DNA of 64,000 bases, from contig NZ_QGTG01000001.1 of assembly GCF_003182155.1 (NCBI RefSeq), positions 540,390 to 604,389 of the forward strand. Direction: 5' to 3'. Made by a program: the position numbers and the translations under genes. Source of the DNA: Chitinophaga sp. S165 (GTDB lineage: Bacteria > Bacteroidota > Bacteroidia > Chitinophagales > Chitinophagaceae). Shown here piece by piece: positions 44,952-55,145 of this stretch (the first letter of the stretch is position 1; the number at the start of each line of letters is the position of its first letter). Below the pieces are notes generated by a model. The model was not told where the DNA came from. It did not search any database and was given only the letters and a program-made list of their open reading frames with translations.

Positions 44952-46394
44952 ATGGGTAAGATCAGGAAAAGAATATGGTGGATAGCTATGCCGGCATTAC
45001 TGACGGTACTGCTGTTTCAATCGTACTGGCTACGGCAAACGTACCAGTCGCAGCAGGAGGCTTTTGTAGCTACTGCTACGGAGGCTTTCCATAATGCTTA
45101 TGATAACACCATCATTGTTACTGCGAAGCTGTATGGCGGAGATACATCGCAGCCGCTGAAAAAGTATAGTATTCAGGCCTCGATAGGCATAAACGACATC
45201 CCGGACAGTACACCGCTGCCCCCGGGCCATGTGTCGGGAGCGCGCATCACATATGATACTACGGAGAAGCCTTTGGGAAAAGGCATTCACATGGATACTT
45301 CTGCGGCTAACAGGAACCTGTCTTTGGATAGCGGCTCTCCACTGTCTCATTTTATATCCACCATCTTTTCATCCTTTACGGATGTTATACCGGATAAGGA
45401 TACCCTGGATAAAAACTACAGGAAGGAATTGGACAAGAAGCATATTCCGTTGGCATTCAGGGTCCTGGCCAATAACAAGGAAATCGATACGATCAGCAAC
45501 CGTCCTACCTTGCTCATCTATCCCGGTTTGAATAACCCCAACAGGGTGATGGGTGTACAGTTCATCGGGCTGCCCAGTTATCTGCTGAAGAAAATGAGCA
45601 GCGCCATCATTCTTTCCATATTCGTCGCCTTTCTTATTACAGGCTGTATCTGGATCTTGTGGCGGATCATTCTGCGCCAGGAGAAACTGGAGAATATGAA
45701 GCGGGAATTCATCAGCCATGTTACACATGAACTGAAAACACCAGTTTCTATCTTACAGGCTACCAATGAAGCATTGCTGACCTTCCGGGGTATGAATGAT
45801 CCGGATAAAACGGAACGTTACCTCCGCCATTCGAAAACCGAGCTTGACAAACTGCAGGACCTGATCGACAAGATCATGCAGGTGACGAGGGAGGAACAGG
45901 AACAACAACCACTGTCTGTTACAAGGGCGGATATTAATACCTTGGTGGCCGATGCCGCCGGCCGTTTCTCTCACTTACCCGGATTGACCATAGAACAGCA
46001 GTTCGACATACAGGACGGTACCTTTTTTACTGATGTAACTGCGTTCAATACCATTCTTTCCAATTTGCTCGACAATGCGGTGAAGTACAACGATAAGCCG
46101 CATAAGGAGATCCTGATTCATGTGAAAGAGACAACAGGGCATTATAGTTTCACCGTAAAAGACAACGGGAACGGTATTGAGAAACAGCATTTGCCGTTCC
46201 TGTATGATAAGTTTTACCGTGTGGTGCAGGGCGACAGGCATGACATAAAAGGATATGGTCTGGGACTGAGTCATGTGAAAGCACTATTGCATCAATTACA
46301 GGGGAGTATCAGCGTTAGCAGTACTCCCGGCAATGGCACTACCTTTATTTTCCAATTACCGAAATATGAAAAAGATCAAGCTGCTGCTGGTTGA
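44952..46394 (+). CDS. Sensor histidine kinase
   Basis: A 480-residue membrane kinase. A first membrane segment lies at residues ~10-27 and a second near 215-240 (IILSIFVAFLITGCIWIL), with a ~185-residue periplasmic sensor between them. The dimerisation domain has the H-box FISHVTHELKTPVSIL. The ATPase domain shows NLLDNAVKYND, DNGNGIE and GYGLGLSHVKAL. Its partner regulator starts inside its last codons (29-bp overlap) and is followed by a barrel and a GLPGLI gene, so it probably controls their expression in response to an envelope signal that is not identifiable here. Confidence 0.92.
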   Translation: MGKIRKRIWWIAMPALLTVLLFQSYWLRQTYQSQQEAFVATATEAFHNAYDNTIIVTAKLYGGDTSQPLKKYSIQASIGINDIPDSTPLPPGHVSGARITYDTTEKPLGKGIHMDTSAANRNLSLDSGSPLSHFISTIFSSFTDVIPDKDTLDKNYRKELDKKHIPLAFRVLANNKEIDTISNRPTLLIYPGLNNPNRVMGVQFIGLPSYLLKKMSSAIILSIFVAFLITGCIWILWRIILRQEKLENMKREFISHVTHELKTPVSILQATNEALLTFRGMNDPDKTERYLRHSKTELDKLQDLIDKIMQVTREEQEQQPLSVTRADINTLVADAAGRFSHLPGLTIEQQFDIQDGTFFTDVTAFNTILSNLLDNAVKYNDKPHKEILIHVKETTGHYSFTVKDNGNGIEKQHLPFLYDKFYRVVQGDRHDIKGYGLGLSHVKALLHQLQGSISVSSTPGNGTTFIFQLPKYEKDQAAAG

Positions 46395-47064
46395 AGATGA
46401 GATAGTATTGGCGGGCGTGGTGAAAGAAACACTGGAGGCACATGGCTTTCAGATCAGCCTCGCGGAGAATGGCGTGCAGGGCTGGGAACAATATCTGTCG
46501 TTCCGTCCTGATATATGTGTGATAGACATCATGATGCCTAAAAAAGACGGTATTTCGCTGGTGAAGGATATCCGCGCTGTGGATGAGCAAACGCCGGTGA
46601 TCTTCCTGACGGCTAAAAGTGAGACACAGGATGTTATCAAAGGATTGCAGACAGGGGCGGACGATTATATGAAAAAGCCTTTCAGCATGGAAGAGCTTAT
46701 GCTGAGGATCAGAACATTATTAAAACGTACACAACCCAATACTACGCCGTCTCCCGCTAAAACTAATACGGGGATCTATCTGCTGGGAAGTTATACCTTC
46801 GACCATAACAGGCAGGAGCTACGTCATGAGAAGGAACAGGTCCGTCTCTCGTTACGGGAAGCCGATATACTGAAAATGCTGGCGGAACGGCCTAATGTCA
46901 CTACCCACCGTAAGAATATCCTGCTGGAGCTGTGGGGAGATGATAACTTCTTCAACGCCCGTAATATGGACGTTTATATCAGCAAGATCCGTAAGTACCT
47001 GCAACACGATCCATCTGTACAACTGATCAATGTACGTGGACTGGGATATAAACTGGTGTATTAA
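46366..47064 (+). CDS. OmpR-family response regulator
   Basis: A 232-residue regulator from the ATG at 46366 (MKKIKLLLVEDE), with a receiver domain (acceptor Asp in DICVIDIMMPKKDG, Lys in DDYMKKPFS) and a C-terminal winged-helix DNA-binding domain (LREADILKMLAERPNV, then ARNMDVYISKIRKYLQ). It overlaps the kinase by 29 bp. The longer frame from 46333 adds residues of no family value. Target promoters likely include those of the adjacent barrel gene, which begins 105 bp downstream with its own -7 element. Confidence 0.93.
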   Translation: MKKIKLLLVEDEIVLAGVVKETLEAHGFQISLAENGVQGWEQYLSFRPDICVIDIMMPKKDGISLVKDIRAVDEQTPVIFLTAKSETQDVIKGLQTGADDYMKKPFSMEELMLRIRTLLKRTQPNTTPSPAKTNTGIYLLGSYTFDHNRQELRHEKEQVRLSLREADILKMLAERPNVTTHRKNILLELWGDDNFFNARNMDVYISKIRKYLQHDPSVQLINVRGLGYKLVY

Positions 47065-47135
47065 CACAAGCGGCAGATTAACATTCATTAACTTTATTCC
47101 TGTACTCGTTAACCTTCTTCCATAGCACTCACAGC

Positions 47136-47143
47136 TACTTTTG
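47136..47143 (+). promoter_or_regulatory. -7 promoter element upstream of a barrel gene
   Basis: TACTTTTG matches TAnnTTTG. Transcription would begin near 47150, after the first in-frame ATG at 47145, so translation from the ATG at 47169 is more likely. A -33 TTTG is missing, which would suit a promoter helped by the upstream regulator. Confidence 0.45.
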
Positions 47144-47168
47144 CATGGTCTGTAAACATAAAAGGACC

Positions 47169-49715
47169 ATGCGAAGTTTTACCATTTTTAGTCTGCTGTT
47201 ATTAGTTACTGTCAGCCTGTTTGCCCAAAACAAGGATAGCGTGCGGACAGATACCGCTAAGCCCAGGGTACGCGACCTGAAAGAAGTGGTCGTTGAAAGC
47301 CGTACACCCATCCGTATGAAAGGCGATACGGTAGAATACAACGCGGCACAATTTAAAACGAAGGAGAATGCGGTAGTGGAAGATCTGTTGAAGAAGTTAC
47401 CCGGCGTGAAGGTGGACCAGGGAGGTAATATTACGGCACAGGGAGAAACAGTCGGAAAAGTACTGGTGGACGGAAAAGAGTTCTTTGGGAATGATCCGAC
47501 AATTGCTACTAAAAATCTGCCTGCGGATATGGTGTCTAAAGTGCAGGTGCTGGATAAGGCAAGCGACCAGGAAGAATTCTCCGGTATTGACGATGGCAAT
47601 AAAGTAAAGACCATCAATATTGTTACAAAGAAGAACAGTAAAAAAGGCTATTTCGGGAACATCTCCGCAGGCATCGGACCGGACGGCAAGTATGACGGCG
47701 GACTGAATATCAACAGTCTTGTGGGGGAACAACAACTTTCACTTCTATTCAAGGCGAACAACGTTAACAAGTCCGGCTTCTCAGCTTCTGAGCTGATAAG
47801 GATGGTTAGCTCCAATCCGGAGTTATTCAATAATCTGCCTGCTGCTGCCATTGCTGAACTTAGTAAGATGAAGGGGGTAACAATTAACAGTGACGATCCT
47901 TCGGAGAAGGCGCAACTGGCGCGTCCTACAGGTATCAACAATACACAGTATGGTGGCGTGAACTGCAATAATGACTGGAATGATGTGCTTAAGTTACGCA
48001 GCAGTTATTTCTATAATCGTTTCACCTCACGCAATAACTTTAATTACGATCGCCATTACCTGCTGCCGGATACTGCTTATAATTATCTGCAACAGGGAAT
48101 TTCACAACAGGAGAATAATAACCATCGTGGTAATGCGGCGATTGATATTAAGCTGGACGATTACAATTCACTAAAGCTATCACCGGTTATAAACAACAAC
48201 ACAGCTATCCTCAACAGCAACAGAAGTTATCGTTCCTATAATGCGGATAATACGCTACTACTCAATGAAGGTGAACAGGCATTGAACAGCAGGAATACCA
48301 ATACGAATGCAAGTGCCGACATCCTGTACCGTCACCGTTTTAATAAACCCGGCCGGACATTCTCCATTACGGTTACGCCGGAATATTTAAAGCTGGAGAA
48401 TAATTCCCTGAACATCTCCCGGAACCAGTATCATAACCTGGGAACGATAGACAGTATTAATCAGCAGATGACGGGGCATTCCGACAACTATTCGTTGAAC
48501 AATAACCTGGTCTATACAGAACAGCTTTCAAAACATACGGCCCTGCGACTGACAGAACAGTTTAATATCAGTCAGGGCGATTATAAACAACTGGCCTACA
48601 ATATCAATCATGCTGATGGCAGTTATTCGCTGATAGATGACCGGTATAGCGATATTTATAATAGCACGATTACAAGGAATATCGCCGATGTGGCTATTGC
48701 CGGCCGTTATAAGAAGTTTAACTATACTTTGGGGCTGAGTATCGAGAATAGTCATCTGAAGGGAAATTCTGACTATAAGACGTATCGTCTCAATGGGTCT
48801 TATAACACGCTGTTACCACATCTCTATGCACGCTACCGCTTTTCGAAGTCAAAATACCTGACGCTTAACTATAACAGTAATGCTGTTTTACCGGGGCTTA
48901 ATCAGCTGCGCCCACTGGAAGACATCAGCGATCCGCTTTATATAAAGAGAGGAAATCCAGGACTGAAACAGGCTGTTAATCAGAGTATGACACTGGCTTA
49001 CCTGGCAAACAACGTTTACAGGAATACGTTCACCAATGTGCAGTTGCGCATGTCCACGATCAGGGACCAGTTCACTGATGCCTATGCAATTGACAGCAGT
49101 GGCAGACAAATCATTTCGCCCATTAACGCCAATGGCTATTTCTCAGGAAGCCTTCATGGAGAGCGCTCTGTTCCCTTTGGAGGCAATGGTTCTGATCTGA
49201 GCTTTGGCGCGGAATTGTCCTACAATAGGTATCCCGGTTATTTTAATGCCATTGCCGATGATATCAGGCAATGGGGTATTACGCCGGATTTCAATTTCAA
49301 TTATTATCCTGTCAACAATCTTAGTGTGACGCTAAGAGGAGATGCTACCTGGAATGACAGACGATCCAGGGCTAATCCGAACGCCAATCAGCAATACTGG
49401 TTCCTGAACTATGGTCTGGACCTGATGGCTACACTGCCCTGGAAAATGAGTGCTGATGCAGGTCTGGAATGTTATACCACCACCGGCCTTAGTGCGGCGT
49501 ACAATAATACGGTAGCGCTGCTGAATGCCGGTATTGCCAAGGATCTCAGCAAACAGTTCTCTCTTCGCCTGGAAGGGCGTGACCTGCTGAACCGGAATAA
49601 GAGCTTTAACAGGCTGGCGCGCAACGGGTATACGGAAGACAGGCAGAATAATGTGCTGGGCCGCTACTATATGCTGAGCCTCATTTGTAAACTGCGTCAT
49701 TTCAAAAAACAATAG
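47169..49715 (+). CDS. TonB-linked outer-membrane beta-barrel protein
   Basis: From the ATG at 47169 (MRSFTIFSLLLLVTVSLFAQ) the protein has 848 residues. A signal peptide is followed by a plug-like domain: LKEVVVESRTPIRMKGDTVEYNA, then KKLPGVKVDQGGNITAQGETV and VLVDGKEFFGNDP. This matches the barrel proteins of the OMP_b-brl type that lack a regulatory beta-sandwich. A long barrel follows, ending in a strand with YYMLSLICKLRHF. The substrate is unknown. It precedes a GLPGLI gene by 25 bp and follows a kinase/regulator pair, a common Bacteroidota arrangement. An upstream ATG at 47145 lies at the predicted transcription start and is disfavoured. Confidence 0.85.
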   Translation: MRSFTIFSLLLLVTVSLFAQNKDSVRTDTAKPRVRDLKEVVVESRTPIRMKGDTVEYNAAQFKTKENAVVEDLLKKLPGVKVDQGGNITAQGETVGKVLVDGKEFFGNDPTIATKNLPADMVSKVQVLDKASDQEEFSGIDDGNKVKTINIVTKKNSKKGYFGNISAGIGPDGKYDGGLNINSLVGEQQLSLLFKANNVNKSGFSASELIRMVSSNPELFNNLPAAAIAELSKMKGVTINSDDPSEKAQLARPTGINNTQYGGVNCNNDWNDVLKLRSSYFYNRFTSRNNFNYDRHYLLPDTAYNYLQQGISQQENNNHRGNAAIDIKLDDYNSLKLSPVINNNTAILNSNRSYRSYNADNTLLLNEGEQALNSRNTNTNASADILYRHRFNKPGRTFSITVTPEYLKLENNSLNISRNQYHNLGTIDSINQQMTGHSDNYSLNNNLVYTEQLSKHTALRLTEQFNISQGDYKQLAYNINHADGSYSLIDDRYSDIYNSTITRNIADVAIAGRYKKFNYTLGLSIENSHLKGNSDYKTYRLNGSYNTLLPHLYARYRFSKSKYLTLNYNSNAVLPGLNQLRPLEDISDPLYIKRGNPGLKQAVNQSMTLAYLANNVYRNTFTNVQLRMSTIRDQFTDAYAIDSSGRQIISPINANGYFSGSLHGERSVPFGGNGSDLSFGAELSYNRYPGYFNAIADDIRQWGITPDFNFNYYPVNNLSVTLRGDATWNDRRSRANPNANQQYWFLNYGLDLMATLPWKMSADAGLECYTTTGLSAAYNNTVALLNAGIAKDLSKQFSLRLEGRDLLNRNKSFNRLARNGYTEDRQNNVLGRYYMLSLICKLRHFKKQ

Positions 49716-49740
49716 TCACTAACAATTTAAATAATCACAT

Positions 49741-50430
49741 ATGCAACACATTCTTCGTGCACTGCTTCTTACTACAGGTGTAGGCTTGGTACAGCAATAC
49801 AGTTTCGCACAGGATAAAACACAGGGACAGATCCATTATGAGATCGTTTATCATGTTCATGCGTCTTTAAAGCCTGATCAGATGCAGTATAAAGACCTGA
49901 TACCGGAATCGGTTATTGAAAAAGCAGAACTGATATACAAAGGACAACGCCTCAAAGCTTACTTTAATGATGAAGTTAAAAAAGAGGAAGACGGCGTCAG
50001 CTCAAGTATCAAAGTGGCTACAGACGATGGTAACGAGCGGTATGTGGACCTGGACAAGAAAACACTCTGGTGGGTAGATAAAACAAAGAACCCGGCGGTG
50101 CTTGTTGAAAAGGCCGTATTTGAACAAGACAAGGACAGCGATAAGGAAGTAGAACATCCGGACACGAAAAAGATCCTGGATTATAACTGCCGGAAGCTTA
50201 CGTTTAAGTCAAAGGACGGTATGCGTACCATCTGGTATACGACAGAACTGCCCTTGAAAGCGGGTACGCCACTGGGGCAGTTTACCGATAAGGGCGTGAT
50301 ACTGGGACTGGAAAGTAAAAAAATGAGCTTTACTGCCACCAGCATCGATTTCGTACCGGTGGCAGAAGATATCATAACTCCCCCGGCAGACCTAAAGATC
50401 GTTAAAACCGGCGACCATAAAGGAAAGTAG
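49741..50430 (+). CDS. GLPGLI family protein
   Basis: A 229-residue exported protein with a signal peptide (MQHILRALLLTTGVGLVQQYSFAQ). The body shows GQIHYEIVYHV, YVDLDKKTLWWVD, KILDYNCRKLTF and IWYTTELPLKAGTPLGQFTDKGVILGLES, the strand pattern of the GLPGLI family. These proteins nearly always sit beside TonB-linked barrels, as here (25 bp after the barrel gene), and are thought to act in the periplasm. The exact function is unknown. It ends 28 bp from the convergent barrel gene. Confidence 0.82.
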   Translation: MQHILRALLLTTGVGLVQQYSFAQDKTQGQIHYEIVYHVHASLKPDQMQYKDLIPESVIEKAELIYKGQRLKAYFNDEVKKEEDGVSSSIKVATDDGNERYVDLDKKTLWWVDKTKNPAVLVEKAVFEQDKDSDKEVEHPDTKKILDYNCRKLTFKSKDGMRTIWYTTELPLKAGTPLGQFTDKGVILGLESKKMSFTATSIDFVPVAEDIITPPADLKIVKTGDHKGK

Positions 50431-50458
50431 CCGACTGAAAGGGGCAGGAGGGGAGTGG

Positions 50459-52921
50459 TTAATCCTTCCTGATCCTGTCTCTTTCGTCTTTTGACCCACT
50501 CTCCTTCTTCGTAGTCTTCAAAGTGCCTGTACCAAAGGGTTTTGACCAGGACAGCCTGAAGATAGGGGAGCGGCTGGACTCCTGCCTGATCGTCAAATGA
50601 TTTTTTATGTGGAAAGCTTCTTCAGTAATAGTGCCGTAATCAACATTGAAGCTCATGGTGGTGAAAATATCTGATACAGATAGCTGAAGACTACCGGCAT
50701 TATTTTTCAGCTCCTTTTTCACACCAGCGCTTACTGTACCCATTCTGCCGACTTTTATAGTGCCGTTGTAGAAAGGAGAATTGTACCAGCCGGTCAATTC
50801 CGCAGAGAAATTTGCAGGAAGTTTGAACGTCTCAGTAAAGTTCAGGGAATATCCGAAGTAACTTTTTGTAACAGGTTGTAAAGTGTGATCTGCTTTAAAT
50901 TGCCGCAGACCGCCAGTAAAGCTATAGCTCATGTCCCACCAGTTATTTACCTTAAATGGGAGCGTGGTTTGAAAGGTGATATTATTCTGGTAAACAAGGT
51001 TTTGTGGTGACACGTACAGGATATTAGCTGCCGGGCTTTCACTTAACTGGTAACGTGCAATGGGATGATCATCCCTGCTGAAGAGCAATGAAAAAATATA
51101 AGCGTCGTAGCTATACCCCAGCTTGATATTGTTCGTAATAGTTGGCTTCAGGAGTGAATTACCAGCGTAAACGGCCGTAGGATCACTATAAGCGACAAAA
51201 GAAGCGAGGTCATTATAAGACGGTCTGCTGATCCTTTTTGTGTAAGATAATTGCAGATCGGAATGCCCGTTCAGCTTTTTGGAGAGGAAGATGTTCGGGA
51301 ATAAGGTGGAGAGTTTTCTGTCCACAGTATGTTTGTCTGTTTTCGTATCATCCATAGTAGTACGGGCATATTCATATCTGGCCCCGGCAGTCAGACTAAT
51401 GGATGGCGATAGCTGTATATTAGCCGAAACATATGCAGCCGCGATACCTTCTTTCATACGCATTTCGTTGATCGTCTCGGTCCTGTTAACCCAATGGCCG
51501 TCTATCAGGCTCTCTATGCGGGATAAGGTATTGCTGTTGGTATAGGTACCTTTGATACCGCCTTCCAGTTTTATCTTGTCGTTAAGCTGTTTGCTGTAAT
51601 CCGTTTTAAGTACGCCCACCTGAATAACAGTATTGCCAAAGCCTTGCTGGTGAGGAGAAAACAGGCTGTCATTAGCGTTTACCGGTTTGCCGTTCTCATT
51701 GAGCAGGGAGCTGTATACCTGTGACGGATTATCATTCTTAAAATAGAGATAATCCATGTCTATATTGATCTTTGAGGTGGGGTTCAGTTCCTTTTCCAGG
51801 TAAACAGATGATATGAGATTACGCCAGCGGTTCTCCCTGTCAATTCTCCCATCAAAGGTAAGCAGGGAATCGGGCAGGAGACGGTAGTAAGCAGCAGGAG
51901 TATTGACTGTTGACGCCTTGCTGGCATTGTAGGTAAGATTAGCGCCTATGGTTGTTTTCCGGTTTAGTTTTATATCAGCGCCCAGTGTGATGTCGTGGTT
52001 ATGTTGCCGGAGGTTTGTCGTATCCCAGCCCAGGACTTCCATTTTTCCGCCAAAGACGGGCATATCCTGGTAACTGAGTACTTCAAAATCGCTGTAACTA
52101 CGATTGAATGAATAGTTATAAGAGCCATAACTGTTGATCTTCGCGCTATTGTGCGACAGGCTGATACTGGCGGCAGCCTTTTCTTTATAGCCATAACCAC
52201 CTGTTAATGAAACAGTGCCGTTAGTGCCCAGCTGTTTGTCTTTTTTCAATACGATGTTGATCATACCAGCGCTGCCTTCTGCATCGTATTTAGACGAGGG
52301 AGTACTGAGCAGTTCTATCTTATCGATATCATCAGCACTCATACCGTTCAGCAGATTTACGAGTTGTTCCAGTGGCATACGTATCAGCTTACCGTTGAGC
52401 ATAACGGAGACACCGCCTTTTCCATTCAGGGCGATATTATTGTTCCGGTAATCGATCATTACCCCGGGAGATCGTTCCAGGATGGCAAGTGCGGTACTGC
52501 CTTTTGTAAGCAGGCTGCTTTGTACGTTGACCACCATGCCTTCCGCCCGTTGCTGGAATAGTGGCTTTTCTGCTTCAATGACCACTTCTCCCAGTTGACG
52601 CGAGTTATCATTAACTACCTGGCGCCCGAAATCGTGCACCTTCTGTTGTGCGCTTAGTTCAAATACAGGGGAGTTCCAGGTTTGAAAACCCATACTGTTA
52701 AAGCGGAGGAGATACTTTCCGGAGGGAGTACCCTCTATGCGATAAGTTCCCTTTTCGTCTGTCAGTACTGCTTTCACAAGGGTAGTATCTGTTCCGTTCA
52801 GCAGCAGCACATTGGCAAAAGGGACTGGTTGTCCTGTGGTAGTAGCAAAGCTGCCGGAGATCTGTGCGAATGTAGTCTGCGTAAGCAATACCCAGCACAG
52901 GAAGAACAATAATCTTTTCAT
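50459..52921 (-). CDS. Outer-membrane beta-barrel protein with carboxypeptidase-regulatory-like domain
   Basis: An 820-residue protein with a signal peptide (LLFFLCWVLLTQTTFAQ). Residues ~20-105 form a carboxypeptidase-regulatory-like beta-sandwich (SGSFATTTGQPVPFANVLLLNG). A plug-like region follows (GEVVIEAEKPLFQQRAEG, then ILERSPGVMIDYRNNNIALNGKGGVSVMLNGK) and then a long barrel of the OMP_b-brl_3 type. It ends in a Lys/Glu-rich tail (ETKKESGSKDERD-like) without a terminal aromatic, unlike TonB receptors proper. The substrate is unknown. It is divergent from the LytS/LytTR pair, a likely regulatory link. Confidence 0.82.
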   Translation of the reverse strand: MKRLLFFLCWVLLTQTTFAQISGSFATTTGQPVPFANVLLLNGTDTTLVKAVLTDEKGTYRIEGTPSGKYLLRFNSMGFQTWNSPVFELSAQQKVHDFGRQVVNDNSRQLGEVVIEAEKPLFQQRAEGMVVNVQSSLLTKGSTALAILERSPGVMIDYRNNNIALNGKGGVSVMLNGKLIRMPLEQLVNLLNGMSADDIDKIELLSTPSSKYDAEGSAGMINIVLKKDKQLGTNGTVSLTGGYGYKEKAAASISLSHNSAKINSYGSYNYSFNRSYSDFEVLSYQDMPVFGGKMEVLGWDTTNLRQHNHDITLGADIKLNRKTTIGANLTYNASKASTVNTPAAYYRLLPDSLLTFDGRIDRENRWRNLISSVYLEKELNPTSKINIDMDYLYFKNDNPSQVYSSLLNENGKPVNANDSLFSPHQQGFGNTVIQVGVLKTDYSKQLNDKIKLEGGIKGTYTNSNTLSRIESLIDGHWVNRTETINEMRMKEGIAAAYVSANIQLSPSISLTAGARYEYARTTMDDTKTDKHTVDRKLSTLFPNIFLSKKLNGHSDLQLSYTKRISRPSYNDLASFVAYSDPTAVYAGNSLLKPTITNNIKLGYSYDAYIFSLLFSRDDHPIARYQLSESPAANILYVSPQNLVYQNNITFQTTLPFKVNNWWDMSYSFTGGLRQFKADHTLQPVTKSYFGYSLNFTETFKLPANFSAELTGWYNSPFYNGTIKVGRMGTVSAGVKKELKNNAGSLQLSVSDIFTTMSFNVDYGTITEEAFHIKNHLTIRQESSRSPIFRLSWSKPFGTGTLKTTKKESGSKDERDRIRKD

Positions 52922-53248
52922 ATTTCATTGATTTAAAGGGGACCATTCTACTTCAGCAGCCGCGAAGAGGGCTGTTTACACCTGATATGTCACTGCAAAG
53001 AAATGAGCGGCGGAAGGCTTTAAAAAAAGAGAATGACCACCAGCAGGAATGGATTGATAAAGTGCAGCAAACGGGTCGGAAGGCACATAAAAATGACCAA
53101 AATGGTGGGAGAGGACCTCTCCTGTAGCCAGGGAAACATTTGGTCAATTATTTCCTGCAGTTCAAATAGTATTACTTTAAAATCGGTGGAAACTGGCGTA
53201 ACTTCCAGAAAGGCCTTTAGTATTCCCTACAGCTAAAATCCAGATGAA
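52922..53248. other. Divergent control region between a barrel gene and the LytS/LytTR pair
   Basis: A 327-bp region with an inverted-repeat pair TGACCAAA (53091-53098) and TTTGGTCA (~53146-53153), and a palindrome GAGAGGACCTCTC (~53109-53121) between them. These could be regulator sites; no promoter is clear enough to call. Confidence 0.4.
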
Positions 53249-54376
53249 ATGAACGCTTCATTATATAATCCGTCAGCGCAGAACTGGTTGATCAGGAATA
53301 AACTTTATCATCTTCCTTTCTGGGTGTTGTATAATTTTACCTGGTGGACGGTAGCAATGGGCAATCCGGTAAAGGCTTTTGCGGCGATATTCTTTACGGC
53401 GTTCATACTGAAATTCCTGTTTTATGTAGTGTTTCAGGCGCTGGCGGTATACTTCAATCTCTATTATCTCATTCCAAAATACCTGGCAAAAGGGAGGTTC
53501 ACTCAATACCTGGTAGCGCTGCTACTTACGATCACTGCTGCTTCGCTGCTGATCATCCCCGGATATTATCTCAGTGCTTTCTTTTCCGGTCAAACCATGC
53601 AGCAGGCATATGGCGCGAACGGCGATTGTTTCTACGGATATCTGGGTACTTCGTTGCCATCCACTTTGGCAGCCATGACACTCGCGATGAGTATCAAACT
53701 TGGCAAGAACTGGCTGCAGACGCAGCGGAGGCAACAAGTGCTGGAGAAGGAAAAACTGGAAACGGAGCTTAATTTTCTGAAGCACCAGTTCAATCCACAT
53801 TTCCTTTTTAATACGATCAATTCCATTTTCTTCCTGATCCATAAGAACCCTGATATGGCGTCAGCTTCGCTGGCTAAGTTTTCAGAGTTATTACGATACC
53901 AACTCTATGAATGCAATGACAGGCAGATCCTATTGTCCAAAGAGATCTCTTACATGGAAAATTCCATAGAGCTGGAGAAGCTCCGCCAAAACGACAATGT
54001 GTCCGTTAGTTTACGTATAGACCAGGAAAACAGCGGCCAATGGGGCATAGCGCCGTTCATCCTGATGACGTTCGTGGAGAATGCATTTAAACATGTATCG
54101 AAGCATACGGACAGGCACAACTGGATCAGGATACAACTGGACCAGGAGCAGGGGCAGCTGAATTTCCTGGTATCCAACAGTGCTGCAGATGTTGTAAGCA
54201 GCGACATTGTACATTACGGCGGCATTGGCCTGAAGAATGTGCAGAGAAGGCTGGACCTGCTCTATCCTGGTCAGTACAGCCTTGACATCCAACATAACGG
54301 CAGTAGTTTTGAAGTCCGTCTTCAATTGCAGCTAACGCCGCTGGAGCTGCCACAACCAATGCAAAAGATCGCCTGA
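53249..54376 (+). CDS. LytS-type sensor histidine kinase
   Basis: A 375-residue protein with four hydrophobic segments in the first ~165 residues, followed by a His_kinase domain of the LytS type (LKHQFNPHFLFNTINSIFFLI, with the phosphoacceptor His in NPHFLFN) and an ATPase domain (FVENAFKHVS, YGGIGLKNVQRRL). It sits 16 bp upstream of a LytTR regulator and divergent from a barrel gene, typical of two-component control of envelope genes in Bacteroidota. The signal is unknown. Confidence 0.92.
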   Translation: MNASLYNPSAQNWLIRNKLYHLPFWVLYNFTWWTVAMGNPVKAFAAIFFTAFILKFLFYVVFQALAVYFNLYYLIPKYLAKGRFTQYLVALLLTITAASLLIIPGYYLSAFFSGQTMQQAYGANGDCFYGYLGTSLPSTLAAMTLAMSIKLGKNWLQTQRRQQVLEKEKLETELNFLKHQFNPHFLFNTINSIFFLIHKNPDMASASLAKFSELLRYQLYECNDRQILLSKEISYMENSIELEKLRQNDNVSVSLRIDQENSGQWGIAPFILMTFVENAFKHVSKHTDRHNWIRIQLDQEQGQLNFLVSNSAADVVSSDIVHYGGIGLKNVQRRLDLLYPGQYSLDIQHNGSSFEVRLQLQLTPLELPQPMQKIA

Positions 54377-54391
54377 ATACAATAACACCTT

Positions 54392-55135
54392 ATGATGATG
54401 AACTGTGTAATTACCGATGATGAACCGCTGGCCAGGGAAGGCCTTTCGAATTATGTGAGAGAGGTGGATTTCCTTCATCTGGTCGATACCTGTACCAATC
54501 CGGTTGAACTGATCAAAGTACTGGACCAGCATCCGGTAGACCTGATCTTCCTGGATATCCAGATGCCGAAAATGAATGGACTGGATTTTCTGAAGATCGT
54601 TCAGAAGCCGCCCATGGTTATTATTACTACAGCATTCCCCAGTTATGCACTGGAAGGGTTTCAGTTGAATGTAATGGACTATCTGTTGAAACCGATCACG
54701 TTTGACCGTTTCTTTAAAGCTGCGAATAAAGTGAAGGACTATTACCAGCTGCTTAATAAAAACACGCAGGCTGACAACTATAAACCTGACAGGGAAGAAG
54801 ACTATTTCTTCATCAAATGCGGCAGCAAATACGAGAAGATCTATTTCGATGATATCCTGTATGTGCAGGGCATGCAGAACTATGTTACCATCTATACACG
54901 CAAGGGTAAATACATGACATTACTGTACCTGAAGAACCTCGAGGAAAACCTGGACAGGAAGGCTTTCATACGGGTACATAAATCTTATATCGTTTCTATC
55001 AATAAGATCGAAAGTATTGAAGGGAATGAGATCTTTATTCAATCAGACAAGATACCTATCAGCAGGAACTATCATGATATGGTAATTGAGCAGGTGGTGA
55101 AAAACAAACTGTGGGATAAGATCAAATTCTCCTGA
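54392..55135 (+). CDS. LytTR-family response regulator
   Basis: A 247-residue protein. The receiver has the acidic patch in CVITDDEPLA, acceptor Asp56 in LIFLDIQMPKMNG, and the conserved Lys in LLKPITFDRF. Residues ~140-240 form a LytTR DNA-binding domain (FFIKCGSKYEKIYFDDILYVQGMQNYVTIYT, then FIRVHKSYIVSINKIESIEG). It follows the LytS kinase by 16 bp and ends at a strong terminator. The first of two possible ATGs is used (MMMNCVIT); the third Met is equally possible. Confidence 0.93.
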   Translation: MMMNCVITDDEPLAREGLSNYVREVDFLHLVDTCTNPVELIKVLDQHPVDLIFLDIQMPKMNGLDFLKIVQKPPMVIITTAFPSYALEGFQLNVMDYLLKPITFDRFFKAANKVKDYYQLLNKNTQADNYKPDREEDYFFIKCGSKYEKIYFDDILYVQGMQNYVTIYTRKGKYMTLLYLKNLEENLDRKAFIRVHKSYIVSINKIESIEGNEIFIQSDKIPISRNYHDMVIEQVVKNKLWDKIKFS

Positions 55136-55145
55136 AGCAGGGCAT

